Shown piece by piece: positions 49,422-57,410 of a DNA stretch of 64,000 nucleotides. Positions within the stretch are counted from its first letter, which is position 1; the number at the start of each line of letters is the position of its first letter. The DNA is from Streptomyces sp. NBC_00663. Lineage in GTDB: Bacteria > Actinomycetota > Actinomycetes > Streptomycetales > Streptomycetaceae. Position numbers and translations under genes: made by a program. Below the pieces are notes generated by a model. It saw only the letters and a list, made by a program, of their open reading frames with translations, was not told where the DNA came from and did not search any database. Location: assembly GCF_036226885.1 (NCBI RefSeq), contig NZ_CP109027.1, positions 6,138,001 through 6,202,000 on the forward strand. The letters are read 5' to 3'.

Positions 49422-50391
49422 CCGTCAGCTCTCGCCCCAGCTGCCCGACCCGCTGGTCCGCCTCGGCCACCCGTGACTGATCGAGGGTGACTCCCACGAG
49501 GTACCGCTGGTCCGGCAAGGCGTGGTAGTACACGGCGCCCTGTTCGACATCGAGCACGATCTGAAGGACCTCTCCCTCCAGGATCGCGCTCAGCGACGCG
49601 TTCATCCGCCGGGCCACCCCGGGCAGCAGCAGGCCCATGCGGCCGTACTTGTCGCGGCGGCGCTGCGGGGTCGTGGCCAGGAAGTACCGCCTGAGCGCCG
49701 GGTGGCGGAACATGTCCGCGCTGTACACGTCTCCCGCGTAGTAGGTCACGTAGTGCAGCCCGTCCACGTCCAGAGCCGCCCGCAGCGGAGCGACGACCGC
49801 CCCGGGGGCGGTGTGGCTGACGCTGACGACGTCGCCGTCCTCCGGGGCCGGTTCGGCGGGCCGGGACCAGGAGGCGGGCCGCGCGGGGGTCTCCGACTTC
49901 TTGCTCAGATACGAACCGAAATCCAGCGGACTGTAATTGACCACCATCCGGAGGTCGTTGACACAGTCGGCGAAAAGTGCGTCGAGTTCGTCGAGCCGGT
50001 CCACCGCCGACGTGGCGCCATAAAGATGGAGGCCGGGTTCCACGAGGTAATAGAAAATCGCCCCAGAAGGGACCCGGAGCACCGTTCGAATGAGCGCGCC
50101 CGTGCGTAACTCGGCGAAATCCGGTTCGAGTTCTTCGAGAATGTAATAGAGGTGGCGCCCCGCCTGTTCATGGGAGCGGGACACCAGCGGTACGCCCTCG
50201 GCGTCCTCGCCCCCCGACACATCGGCGTCAAGGACGACCTTCGCCATGTCACCGTCGTAGAGGACCAGATGGGCCAGGCCCTCGATGCTGAGCAACTGGC
50301 GTAGACGGGTGGCCAGTTCGGTCATCTGAGGATTCTCACCGTCGGGATAACGCCCAGCGGCCTCGGCCGTGGCGCCCGAGGGTTCAGACAC
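49414..50391 (-). CDS. Unknown protein with two related halves, in the fxs-like operon
   Basis: I do not recognise this 325-residue cytoplasmic protein. It has two similar alpha/beta halves: TELATRLRQLLSIEGLAHLV ... GAIFYYLVEPGLHLYGATSA (about 23-145) and VVAPLRAALDVDGLHYVTYY ... GAVYYHALPDQRYLVGVTLD (about 195-310). Both end in a GA[IV][FY]Y strand and a helix resembling Roadblock/longin-like domains, which is only an impression. GTG 50391 has GGAGG six bases upstream and overlaps the FxsT stop by eight bases; the 3' end overlaps the antiporter start likewise. It is thus tightly coupled between both. Confidence 0.7.
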   Translation of the reverse strand: MSEPSGATAEAAGRYPDGENPQMTELATRLRQLLSIEGLAHLVLYDGDMAKVVLDADVSGGEDAEGVPLVSRSHEQAGRHLYYILEELEPDFAELRTGALIRTVLRVPSGAIFYYLVEPGLHLYGATSAVDRLDELDALFADCVNDLRMVVNYSPLDFGSYLSKKSETPARPASWSRPAEPAPEDGDVVSVSHTAPGAVVAPLRAALDVDGLHYVTYYAGDVYSADMFRHPALRRYFLATTPQRRRDKYGRMGLLLPGVARRMNASLSAILEGEVLQIVLDVEQGAVYYHALPDQRYLVGVTLDQSRVAEADQRVGQLGRELTDG

Positions 50392-53300
50392 TCTGCACCT
50401 CCAGATCGGCTCCGGCCCTGCGGTACGGCTGGGCCAGCAGGGCCCTGGCGAGCGGGTGGCCCTCCGGGAAGTATTCGTCGACACGCCGGGCGAGGACTGG
50501 TACGAGTTCCTGGTGCGCCTCCGGCCGGGACGACAGGAGGTTGGCCATGGCCGTCAGGGTGACGGGGTGCCGGGCGCCCCAGGCGGACGGCTGCTGACAT
50601 CCCTCGTAGATGTCCTCGTCCTCCGTGGCCCACTCGACATTGTTCCCTTCCCCCAACATCGTCAGACAGTTGTTCTGGTTCATTCGTGCGACCAGCGTGA
50701 AGCGATGGGCGCGGCCGAAGGTCTCCTTGAGCTGGCGCACCGCTTTGCGGGCGTGCTCGGCGGCTTCCGCGGCGGTCTCCTCACGGCCGAGCAGGTACAG
50801 GGCCAGGTTGTTGCGGCAGATGCCGGTGAAGGGGTGGTTGTCGCCGAACGTCCGCACGTACCGGTCGAGTTCCTCCCGGATGTACTCCGCCGCCTCGGCC
50901 GTCCGGCCCTTCGCCGTCAGGCCCTCGGCGTGCAGACCGGCGGCGACGGCCAGGTGGCAGGACATGGTGCTCGGGTGGTCGTCGCCCCACAGGCCGCGGA
51001 AGCCGACGTGGGCGTTCTGCAACAGGGGCTGTCCGTGCTGTACCCGGCCCATCCGGATCAGCGTCAGACCCAGGCTCGCCACCACGTTCAGGGTGTGCGG
51101 GGAGCGCTCGCCCTCGATGGCGTGGAGCTGGTTGCGCGCCTCCGTCAGATACTGCTCCGAGGCCTCCAGCTGGCCGGCCTCCCGGTAGAAGGTGCCCAGG
51201 TCGCCGTAGGCGATCCAGGTCCAGGGGTCGTCCTGGGGCATGACCTGACAGCGCTGGTCGTACGTCGACTGCTGCTGACGTACGGCCGCCTCCGCCGACT
51301 CCATGAAGTACTTGGACCAGGCGAGGTTGTGCGAGGCGGACAGCGTCGCGTTGTGCGCACCGCCGATGAGCCGGTTCAGACCGGAGAACGTCCGGCTGTC
51401 CTCCTCGAAGGCATCCCGGAACTCGCCGTCGGCCCGCAGATCGGCCGCGTAACCGCGGCTCGCCAGCAGCGTGTACAGATCGGGTCCCTGGCGGGGGCGC
51501 TGCTGCCGGCGTTGGGTGTGGACCGCGTGCCTGCTCAGCCGGAGCGAGTCACGGTACTGGCCGAGCATCCGGCAGGCCGCGGCGACCTGCGACTCCATGC
51601 GCAGCACCATCGTGTCGTCGGCGCCCCGGGCGGTCCGCCACCGGTCGAGGACAAGCTCGCCCAGTTCCCGGGCGTCCTGCCAACGGCCCGTCGTCCAGCG
51701 GTGGTAGACCTGGCTGACGAGCCAGCCGTGCACCTTCGGATCGTCGCTCTCCGGCGCCTTGGAGGGCAGGACGTGCCGGTCGAGCTCGGCGAAGACCACG
51801 CGGTACTCCGGTTCGTGCCGGTCCATGTCCTCGGGCACCATGTCGGCCAGCACCGCTAGGGCCTGGGTGCGTGCCTGTTCCCGCTCCTCGTCGGTCATCC
51901 AGCCCTGGACCAGGTCCTGCACGATCCGGTGCACCTTCAGCGTGCGGGACCGGTAGTCCAGCACACCGAGCACATGATCGTTGATGCGCTTGACCCGGCT
52001 CTGCAACACAAAGGTGTCGGTCAGCCCCGGTTCCAGGCCGTCGAGCACCGCAAGCATTCCCTTGGACAGGATGACGTTCAGTCCGACGCCGTCGGGCGAA
52101 AGGAAGGAGCACAGTTGCAGGATCCGCGCCGCGGCCGGTGAGCTCGCCGACAGGGCGTCGTAGGCCTGCCGGTGGATCCGGGTGAAGTCGCGGTACTCGG
52201 AGTCCGGCTCGTCCTCGGACCGTGGCAGTCCCCCCTCGTCGAGCCGGGCGATGTACGCGTCGATGGACTGCGGGAAGCGCTGTAGATCGGCCGCCGCGGT
52301 CTGCTCGACAAGGGCCAGGTGCCCGGTCCGTTCGGCCAGCCGGGCCAGTTCCTCGTCGCTTTCGCTCGGCAGCTTGCGGCAGAGCAGGGCCAGGCTCTCC
52401 TCGGGTGTGAAGACGTCCACCCGATGGGAGGTGAACCGGTCCGACCACCGGGAGTTGGTGGAGGTGATCAGCACATGTCCCATGCCGCCGCTCGGGATGA
52501 AGGGCTCGACGGCCGCTTCGTCCTCCGCGCCGTCGAGGACGAGCAGCCAGCGGGAGGCATGGCGGTGCTGCCGCAGATCGTCCAGCAAGGCCTCTAGATC
52601 CTCGCCCGAGCGGGTGCCGGGGTGGGCGCGGTTCAGGGCCCGGGCGAGGGCGGTGAAGGACTGCCGGACCAGCTCCGGGGTCGAGGCGGGGAGCCACCAG
52701 ACCAGGTCGTACTGGGAGGCGAAGCGGTGCGCGTACGCCAGGGCGATCTGTCGTTTGCCGACGCCCTTCATGCCGTACAGCACCTGGGGGGCGGAGTAGG
52801 CGGCCGCGCCGAACTCGAACTTGGCGCGCAGCGCGTTCAGTTGCTCGTCGCGCCCGATGAACTCCGCGTTGGGCATGGGCAGGTTCCACACCGCCGGGGT
52901 CAGGCCGGGGAAGCGCGGCCCCGCCACGGGGGCGGGCTGCGGATCCTCTCCGGCGCGTCGGCCGAACTGGGCCAGCAGGGTACGCCGGGCCGTCTCCTCC
53001 GTCGGGGTCGCCAGGTCGGCCGTGCCCGGCCAGTCGAGGTACGTCGCGAGCCGGGCGGTACCCAGTCGCAGTCGGACGACCTGCTGCTCCCGGGGCTGGT
53101 TGCCGAGCAGCGCGTCGCTGTTGAGGCGCCTGACCGTCTCCTCGGCCGCCGTCCCCGCCAGATGCGGTGAGAGCAGGGCCAGCACATAGTCCGGGGTCGG
53201 CAGGGGCTGTGCGGGATCGACGTGGTTCTCCTGCCCCACGACCTTGATGCCCACCGGCCGCAGCTGCTCGGTGATCCAGTCGGCCCACAACCGGTCGTTC

Positions 53301-54358
53301 GGCGCGTGGACGATGGTGAGGGACTGCGGTTCAGTGGCCTGCGCGGTGGTGTGCCGCAGGGAGTCGAGCAGGCGGTGGTAGCGGAGCACGTCGGCGGGCG
53401 GGACGGGGCTGAATTCGCTCACGTCGCCGCCCGTGATGCGTGCGACGGCCTTGACGTATTCGGCGAGGACGGTGTGGGCCTGGCGGGGATCCTCCTCCAT
53501 CACGGCGAGCTCTTCCCCGTAGGCGTAGAACGCCCGGTACGGCACCTGCACATGGCCCCAGTAGGTGGCGAGTTCGCTCTCGTCAGCGAGGTCCAGCTGA
53601 GGGTCGAGGGCCTGGCGGGCCTCCGCCAGGCAGCGCTCTAGTCTGATCTTCTCGGAGGTGTCGATGCGCATCGGCAGGACGTGGAGCCGGATGGGCCGGG
53701 GCGAGCGTCTGATGCGCTGGGCGATCTGGTGGGCCCCCTGAATGGCCTGCCGGTTCATGGCGAGAGTGATGACGACCGTGTCCGGCAGCATGAGGGTGCA
53801 GATGCCCGCCCCGTCGGAGAATCCGGTGCGGCTGTCAATGAGGATGTAGTCGTAGGAACTCTCGTGCATCCGGGCCCGCAGCGCCTCCAGGAACTCCTTG
53901 CCGTCGTCGCTGGCCTGGAACTTGCCCCAGTCGAACTCGTGCAGTCGGTTGGCGTAGTTGTCGTCCATGCGGCCGGGGCCGATGTAGTGGAGCTCGCCGC
54001 CTTTGGGAAACCGGTGGTCGAGCCTGACCCGGTAACGGTCGAAATTGGTGTGCTCGGCGTGCAGGGCCCGTAGGTCCTCCGGGATCTCCGCGCCGGTGGT
54101 GGCGGCGTCGGCGAACGCGGAGAACATGTCCAGCACTCCCGAGCCGTGGCTTAGGTCGGCCACGGGGAGATAGGCCCCGTAGTACAGGTGGAGGCCGGGC
54201 GCTTCCAGGTCCCAGTCCACGACCAGGACCGATTTCCCCTGACTCGCCATGATCCAGGCGGCGTTCGCCAGGGCCATGGTGCGCCCCGCCCCGCCTTTGA
54301 ACGAATAGAACGAAATGATCTTTGCTGGCCGACCGGTCGTACCCATCCCCCGCCCCAC
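50384..54358 (-). CDS. fxsT: FxsT-like protein: KGGxGR ATPase, TIR-like, NB-ARC, TPR
   Basis: The 1324-residue protein opens with a ParA/MinD-like ATPase (IISFYSFKGGAGRTMALANA, VLVVDWDLEAPGLHLYYG; residues about 13-320). A TIR-like domain follows (LTIVHAPNDRLWADWITEQL, about 345-455), then an NB-ARC ATPase with P-loop LYGMKGVGKRQIALAYAHRF (about 525) and Walker B SRWLLVLDGAED, and about 500 residues of TPR-like helices. This order matches the tetratricopeptide protein of FxSxx-COOH peptide clusters. It resembles an NLR/STAND sensor. GTG 54358 lies four bases after the FxsC stop; ATG 54346 is an alternative. Confidence 0.82.
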   Translation of the reverse strand: MGRGMGTTGRPAKIISFYSFKGGAGRTMALANAAWIMASQGKSVLVVDWDLEAPGLHLYYGAYLPVADLSHGSGVLDMFSAFADAATTGAEIPEDLRALHAEHTNFDRYRVRLDHRFPKGGELHYIGPGRMDDNYANRLHEFDWGKFQASDDGKEFLEALRARMHESSYDYILIDSRTGFSDGAGICTLMLPDTVVITLAMNRQAIQGAHQIAQRIRRSPRPIRLHVLPMRIDTSEKIRLERCLAEARQALDPQLDLADESELATYWGHVQVPYRAFYAYGEELAVMEEDPRQAHTVLAEYVKAVARITGGDVSEFSPVPPADVLRYHRLLDSLRHTTAQATEPQSLTIVHAPNDRLWADWITEQLRPVGIKVVGQENHVDPAQPLPTPDYVLALLSPHLAGTAAEETVRRLNSDALLGNQPREQQVVRLRLGTARLATYLDWPGTADLATPTEETARRTLLAQFGRRAGEDPQPAPVAGPRFPGLTPAVWNLPMPNAEFIGRDEQLNALRAKFEFGAAAYSAPQVLYGMKGVGKRQIALAYAHRFASQYDLVWWLPASTPELVRQSFTALARALNRAHPGTRSGEDLEALLDDLRQHRHASRWLLVLDGAEDEAAVEPFIPSGGMGHVLITSTNSRWSDRFTSHRVDVFTPEESLALLCRKLPSESDEELARLAERTGHLALVEQTAAADLQRFPQSIDAYIARLDEGGLPRSEDEPDSEYRDFTRIHRQAYDALSASSPAAARILQLCSFLSPDGVGLNVILSKGMLAVLDGLEPGLTDTFVLQSRVKRINDHVLGVLDYRSRTLKVHRIVQDLVQGWMTDEEREQARTQALAVLADMVPEDMDRHEPEYRVVFAELDRHVLPSKAPESDDPKVHGWLVSQVYHRWTTGRWQDARELGELVLDRWRTARGADDTMVLRMESQVAAACRMLGQYRDSLRLSRHAVHTQRRQQRPRQGPDLYTLLASRGYAADLRADGEFRDAFEEDSRTFSGLNRLIGGAHNATLSASHNLAWSKYFMESAEAAVRQQQSTYDQRCQVMPQDDPWTWIAYGDLGTFYREAGQLEASEQYLTEARNQLHAIEGERSPHTLNVVASLGLTLIRMGRVQHGQPLLQNAHVGFRGLWGDDHPSTMSCHLAVAAGLHAEGLTAKGRTAEAAEYIREELDRYVRTFGDNHPFTGICRNNLALYLLGREETAAEAAEHARKAVRQLKETFGRAHRFTLVARMNQNNCLTMLGEGNNVEWATEDEDIYEGCQQPSAWGARHPVTLTAMANLLSSRPEAHQELVPVLARRVDEYFPEGHPLARALLAQPYRRAGADLEVQSV

Positions 54359-54362
54359 GTGT

Positions 54363-55817
54363 TCATCCCCCGCCCAGCGACTCGCCAGGGGTTCTGCCCA
54401 GTAATGGGGGCCACGGCCCCGCTCCTCGCTTCAACCAGCCGACGCGCTCCCGCTGCCTGCGGATGCGGCGTTCGGCGGAGCTCTCCACGGACACGGCACC
54501 CGCGGGTACCGGCGGCGGCCCCGGGTCTTCCGGACCCGTGCCGGAGTCGGCCATCACGGCCGCCACGGCGAGCGTGAGCGACTCGGGCGAGCCCACCTCG
54601 TGGTGGGAGGCACCGAGCAGCCGAGCCGGGGTCATCGCCAGCGACTCCCGCAGCCGGGTGGCGCTCTGTCGGCTCTCCTCGTCCAGCCGGGGCAGCACCA
54701 CGACGACCGCGGCGATGTTCGCCCGGGCACGGGCCAGGCGGTTCCACAGCGTCGAGAACTCCGCGTCCCGCGACAGCCAGGGATCGACCAGGACCAGTAC
54801 GACCGCCGACTCGTCGACACCGGCGAGTACGTCCGGATCATCCAACTCCGGCGTACGGACCGTCAGTTGGTCTGCCCCACAGGTTCGCACCGCACGTCCG
54901 GCCACGGACAGGGCGGGTTCGTCACTGTGCGGGCGAAAGGGACGCCATTCCTCTGGGGTGTCGCCGTACGCCACGACCGATGTCCGCAGTCCCGCCATCC
55001 GATCCCGGGTGCCGGTCAACAGGACAAGCACCACGCGCCGTTCACGGTCGTGCGGCCGGGACACGGGGGTGTCATCGGGCTGGTGCGACGCTGCCCGGCT
55101 CGGTCCGAAGCGGGACGGCACCAGGCGGCTCTCCGCCTCGGTCATGACCGGCAGCGGGGTTCTGGCGGCCCGGAGCAGGCGTTCGGCGACGCGCCGGACG
55201 AGGCTTCGATAGCGGCCCCGGCGGTCCGGGGCCTGGAGCAGGCCCATGAGACCGGGGCCCTCGTACTCCTCGTCGACGATGTGCCCCGTGTTCGCCACCA
55301 GTCGCGGAAGCACCAGCCCGTCGGTCCGCCAGACCACGCCGACGAGACAGTCCGGCTGCTCCCCTGTCTGCCGCATGCGACGGTCCAGGCGCTCGCGGAA
55401 GACCGACCACTCGCGAGCGCATTGGGGGTCCTCGAGATACTCGGACGAGTACAGCACCAGCAGGGAACGGCAGGACAGGACCGCGGGATCGGGTCCCGGA
55501 GAGGGTTCCGCGTGCTTCAGCCGGCCGTCGTGCGTGGGGCCGCGACCCAACACGCTGTAGATCTCGTTCTGGACATCGATGTGAAACCGTTCGACCGGTC
55601 CTCTGTCACCGGTCGAACTGGCATAGCTTGTGTAGAACAAAGGCCCCACTGCAACCCCCCAAGGGCCTGCCTCCCGAACAACCACGGCTTGGTCTTTGCC
55701 CCATAGCCCCACATCGACATCGGCCTGCGCAGCGACTTCGACATGCTTGTGCGGCCACGCTAATTGAGGTCTAGCATAGGAGTTTTTTCCCTCACTGAGC
55801 CCCGGAAAACTCGACAT
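54363..55817 (-). CDS. fxsC: FxsC-like TIR-domain protein
   Basis: The 484-residue protein has a TIR-like N-terminal domain: GPLFYTSYASSTGDRGPVER, LSCRSLLVLYSSEYLEDPQC and REWSVFRERLDRR (about residues 58-155). A second TIR-like or Rossmann domain (RRVVLVLLTGTRDRMAGLRT ... SAVVLVLVDPWLSRDAEFST, about 265-390) and a disordered basic tail follow. This two-part layout is that of FxsC proteins next to FxsB maturases. The ATG overlaps the stop of the 31-codon ORF (TGATG). TIR proteins in such loci could act as NADases or as scaffolds; the NADase glutamate cannot be assigned by eye. Confidence 0.75.
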   Translation of the reverse strand: MSSFPGLSEGKNSYARPQLAWPHKHVEVAAQADVDVGLWGKDQAVVVREAGPWGVAVGPLFYTSYASSTGDRGPVERFHIDVQNEIYSVLGRGPTHDGRLKHAEPSPGPDPAVLSCRSLLVLYSSEYLEDPQCAREWSVFRERLDRRMRQTGEQPDCLVGVVWRTDGLVLPRLVANTGHIVDEEYEGPGLMGLLQAPDRRGRYRSLVRRVAERLLRAARTPLPVMTEAESRLVPSRFGPSRAASHQPDDTPVSRPHDRERRVVLVLLTGTRDRMAGLRTSVVAYGDTPEEWRPFRPHSDEPALSVAGRAVRTCGADQLTVRTPELDDPDVLAGVDESAVVLVLVDPWLSRDAEFSTLWNRLARARANIAAVVVVLPRLDEESRQSATRLRESLAMTPARLLGASHHEVGSPESLTLAVAAVMADSGTGPEDPGPPPVPAGAVSVESSAERRIRRQRERVGWLKRGAGPWPPLLGRTPGESLGGG

Positions 55818-55912
55818 CAGGTCTTCTCTCGCTCAATGGAGAGTGAAGCGTTCGTCATTCGCGCTGGTCGGCGCCCCTGCGCACGCCCGGATTCCGCAAA
55901 GCCTGTCAGCAT
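55817..55912 (-). CDS. 31-residue ORF coupled to fxsB and fxsC (candidate peptide)
   Basis: This tiny ORF encodes MLTGFAESGRAQGRRPAR followed by 13 more residues ending SIEREKT. Its ATG overlaps the fxsB stop (ATGCTGA), AGGGGAG lies nine bases upstream, and its stop overlaps the fxsC start (TGATG). That precise fit argues it is translated. It does not end in the F-x-S-x-x motif of known FxsA precursors, though it has one Phe in GFAES near its N terminus. It could be a divergent precursor, a coupling peptide, or chance. Confidence 0.5.
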   Translation of the reverse strand: MLTGFAESGRAQGRRPARMTNASLSIEREKT

Positions 55913-57213
55913 CCTTTCAATCTCCCCTGGATGTGCCGAATGAGCAGGGAGAGGTCCCTGCAGTACACCGAGGGATTGGCGAAGCCGCGGCCGCGGCCAT
56001 GGCGGTGAGCACGAAGTCCTGCGCCGCAGACGGTCACCAGGGGGCACTTCCGGCACGTGCGGCACAGTGCCGCCACGCCGTGCTCCGGTGCCCCGGGAAG
56101 GGACAGCACGGCATCGAAGGAGTGGCTGAATACCGTGCCTCCGGTCTGTGCGGCGCCGTCCGCGACGGCGTTCAGCGCCCCCGCCCAGGTGATCGCCCCG
56201 TCCGACTCGACCACCACGGCGGCAGCGGGCAGGGTCCCGATGACTTCGCTGCTGCTGCCGGCACCGTACCGGCACTGGACCATGATCGATTCGAAGAGCC
56301 GGGCCCGCATCGGCCGTCCGGTCAGCCACCATCGGTCGAAGGCGCCGCACAACCACTGCCCGTGGGCGCCGGTGCCGGCTCCCGGTGCCGGATGGTCCCA
56401 AGTCCCGTAGGGCAGAAGGAAGTCGATGGACGGCGGGGCGTGGGCCGCCAGGGCGTCGAAGACATCGGCCGCGTCACCCGCCTCCGGGTCCACCACACAC
56501 AGAAGCCCGGCGAACAGGCTCCGGTAGCGCGGGCTGTTCAGCCGGGCGAGACCTGCGGTCACCCGTGCGTGGCTGCCCGGGTGCCGGCTGCCCGCCGGCC
56601 CGCGCCGGTGGCGGTCATGGGCGCGTTCGTCGCCGTCCAGACTGACGCCGACCCGGATGTCGTGGTGCAGCAGCGTCTCCAGGGTCGGCTCGTCGAGCAG
56701 GACGCCGTTGGTCTGCAGAATGATCTCGGCCTCGGCGCCGGCGGAGGTGACGGCCCGCCGGGCGGCCGTACTGAACCGGGCGATCACGTCCCGTCCGGCG
56801 AGCAGTGGCTCACCGCCGTGCAGCGCCACCTGAACGTGGGACGGCCGATGTTGACGCACATGCTCCGAGATCCGTTCCAGGAGGCGTTCGCGCACCGACT
56901 CGGGCATGGTCCGCGGGCGTCCGCGCCACCCCGTGTCCTGTAATTCGTACACGTAGCAGTAATCGCACGCCAGATTGCAGCGACTGTGTAGTTTGACGAC
57001 GAATTGGTCGAAGGCCTTCAGTCGGGTACGCCCCTCGGGCGTCACTGAAACAATAGGCTTTGGCCAAGGTGTTACGGGTGGGGAAGTGTCGTTCCAAGTA
57101 GGTCCTCGGCGCCTGTTCCACATCTCGCCGAATGCCGTACTGTCGGCCCATGGCTGAACGGGTGGGCATACGACGCCCCCGACAGAATTCCGATACTCCG
57201 ACAGGTCTTCCAC
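55906..57213 (-). CDS. fxsB: FxsB-like radical SAM/SPASM peptide maturase
   Basis: The protein has the radical SAM cluster motif CNLACDYC followed by YVYELQDTGW, as in cyclophane-forming FxsB enzymes. It then has VQVALHGGEPLLAG (SAM binding) and a C-terminal SPASM-type cysteine set, CRTCRKCPLVTVCGAG, then ANPSVYCRDL. These enzymes cross-link an aromatic side chain to a beta-carbon in a precursor peptide. I use GTG 57213, with GGGGGG six bases upstream (435 aa); in-frame starts at 57276 and 57324 would lengthen an already long, unrecognised N-terminal arm of about 75 residues. It starts the minus-strand operon and overlaps the 31-codon ORF. Confidence 0.82.
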   Translation of the reverse strand: MEDLSEYRNSVGGVVCPPVQPWADSTAFGEMWNRRRGPTWNDTSPPVTPWPKPIVSVTPEGRTRLKAFDQFVVKLHSRCNLACDYCYVYELQDTGWRGRPRTMPESVRERLLERISEHVRQHRPSHVQVALHGGEPLLAGRDVIARFSTAARRAVTSAGAEAEIILQTNGVLLDEPTLETLLHHDIRVGVSLDGDERAHDRHRRGPAGSRHPGSHARVTAGLARLNSPRYRSLFAGLLCVVDPEAGDAADVFDALAAHAPPSIDFLLPYGTWDHPAPGAGTGAHGQWLCGAFDRWWLTGRPMRARLFESIMVQCRYGAGSSSEVIGTLPAAAVVVESDGAITWAGALNAVADGAAQTGGTVFSHSFDAVLSLPGAPEHGVAALCRTCRKCPLVTVCGAGLRAHRHGRGRGFANPSVYCRDLSLLIRHIQGRLKGC

Positions 57214-57410
57214 CCTGAACCCCCCGATCAACTCCAGGGGGCCGGTGCATCTCCAGGCCGCAATCGTCGGCGGCATGGCTCTCGTAGACGTCCCCCACCC
57301 ACCGTACGCAGAACCGCTGATCACCGGCGAGGTCTCAACTGGCCAACATCAGAGGGCCTTTGGGGTGGCCCGGGGTGGCACGGGGCACAGGGGAGTTGAG
57401 GGGGCAGGCC

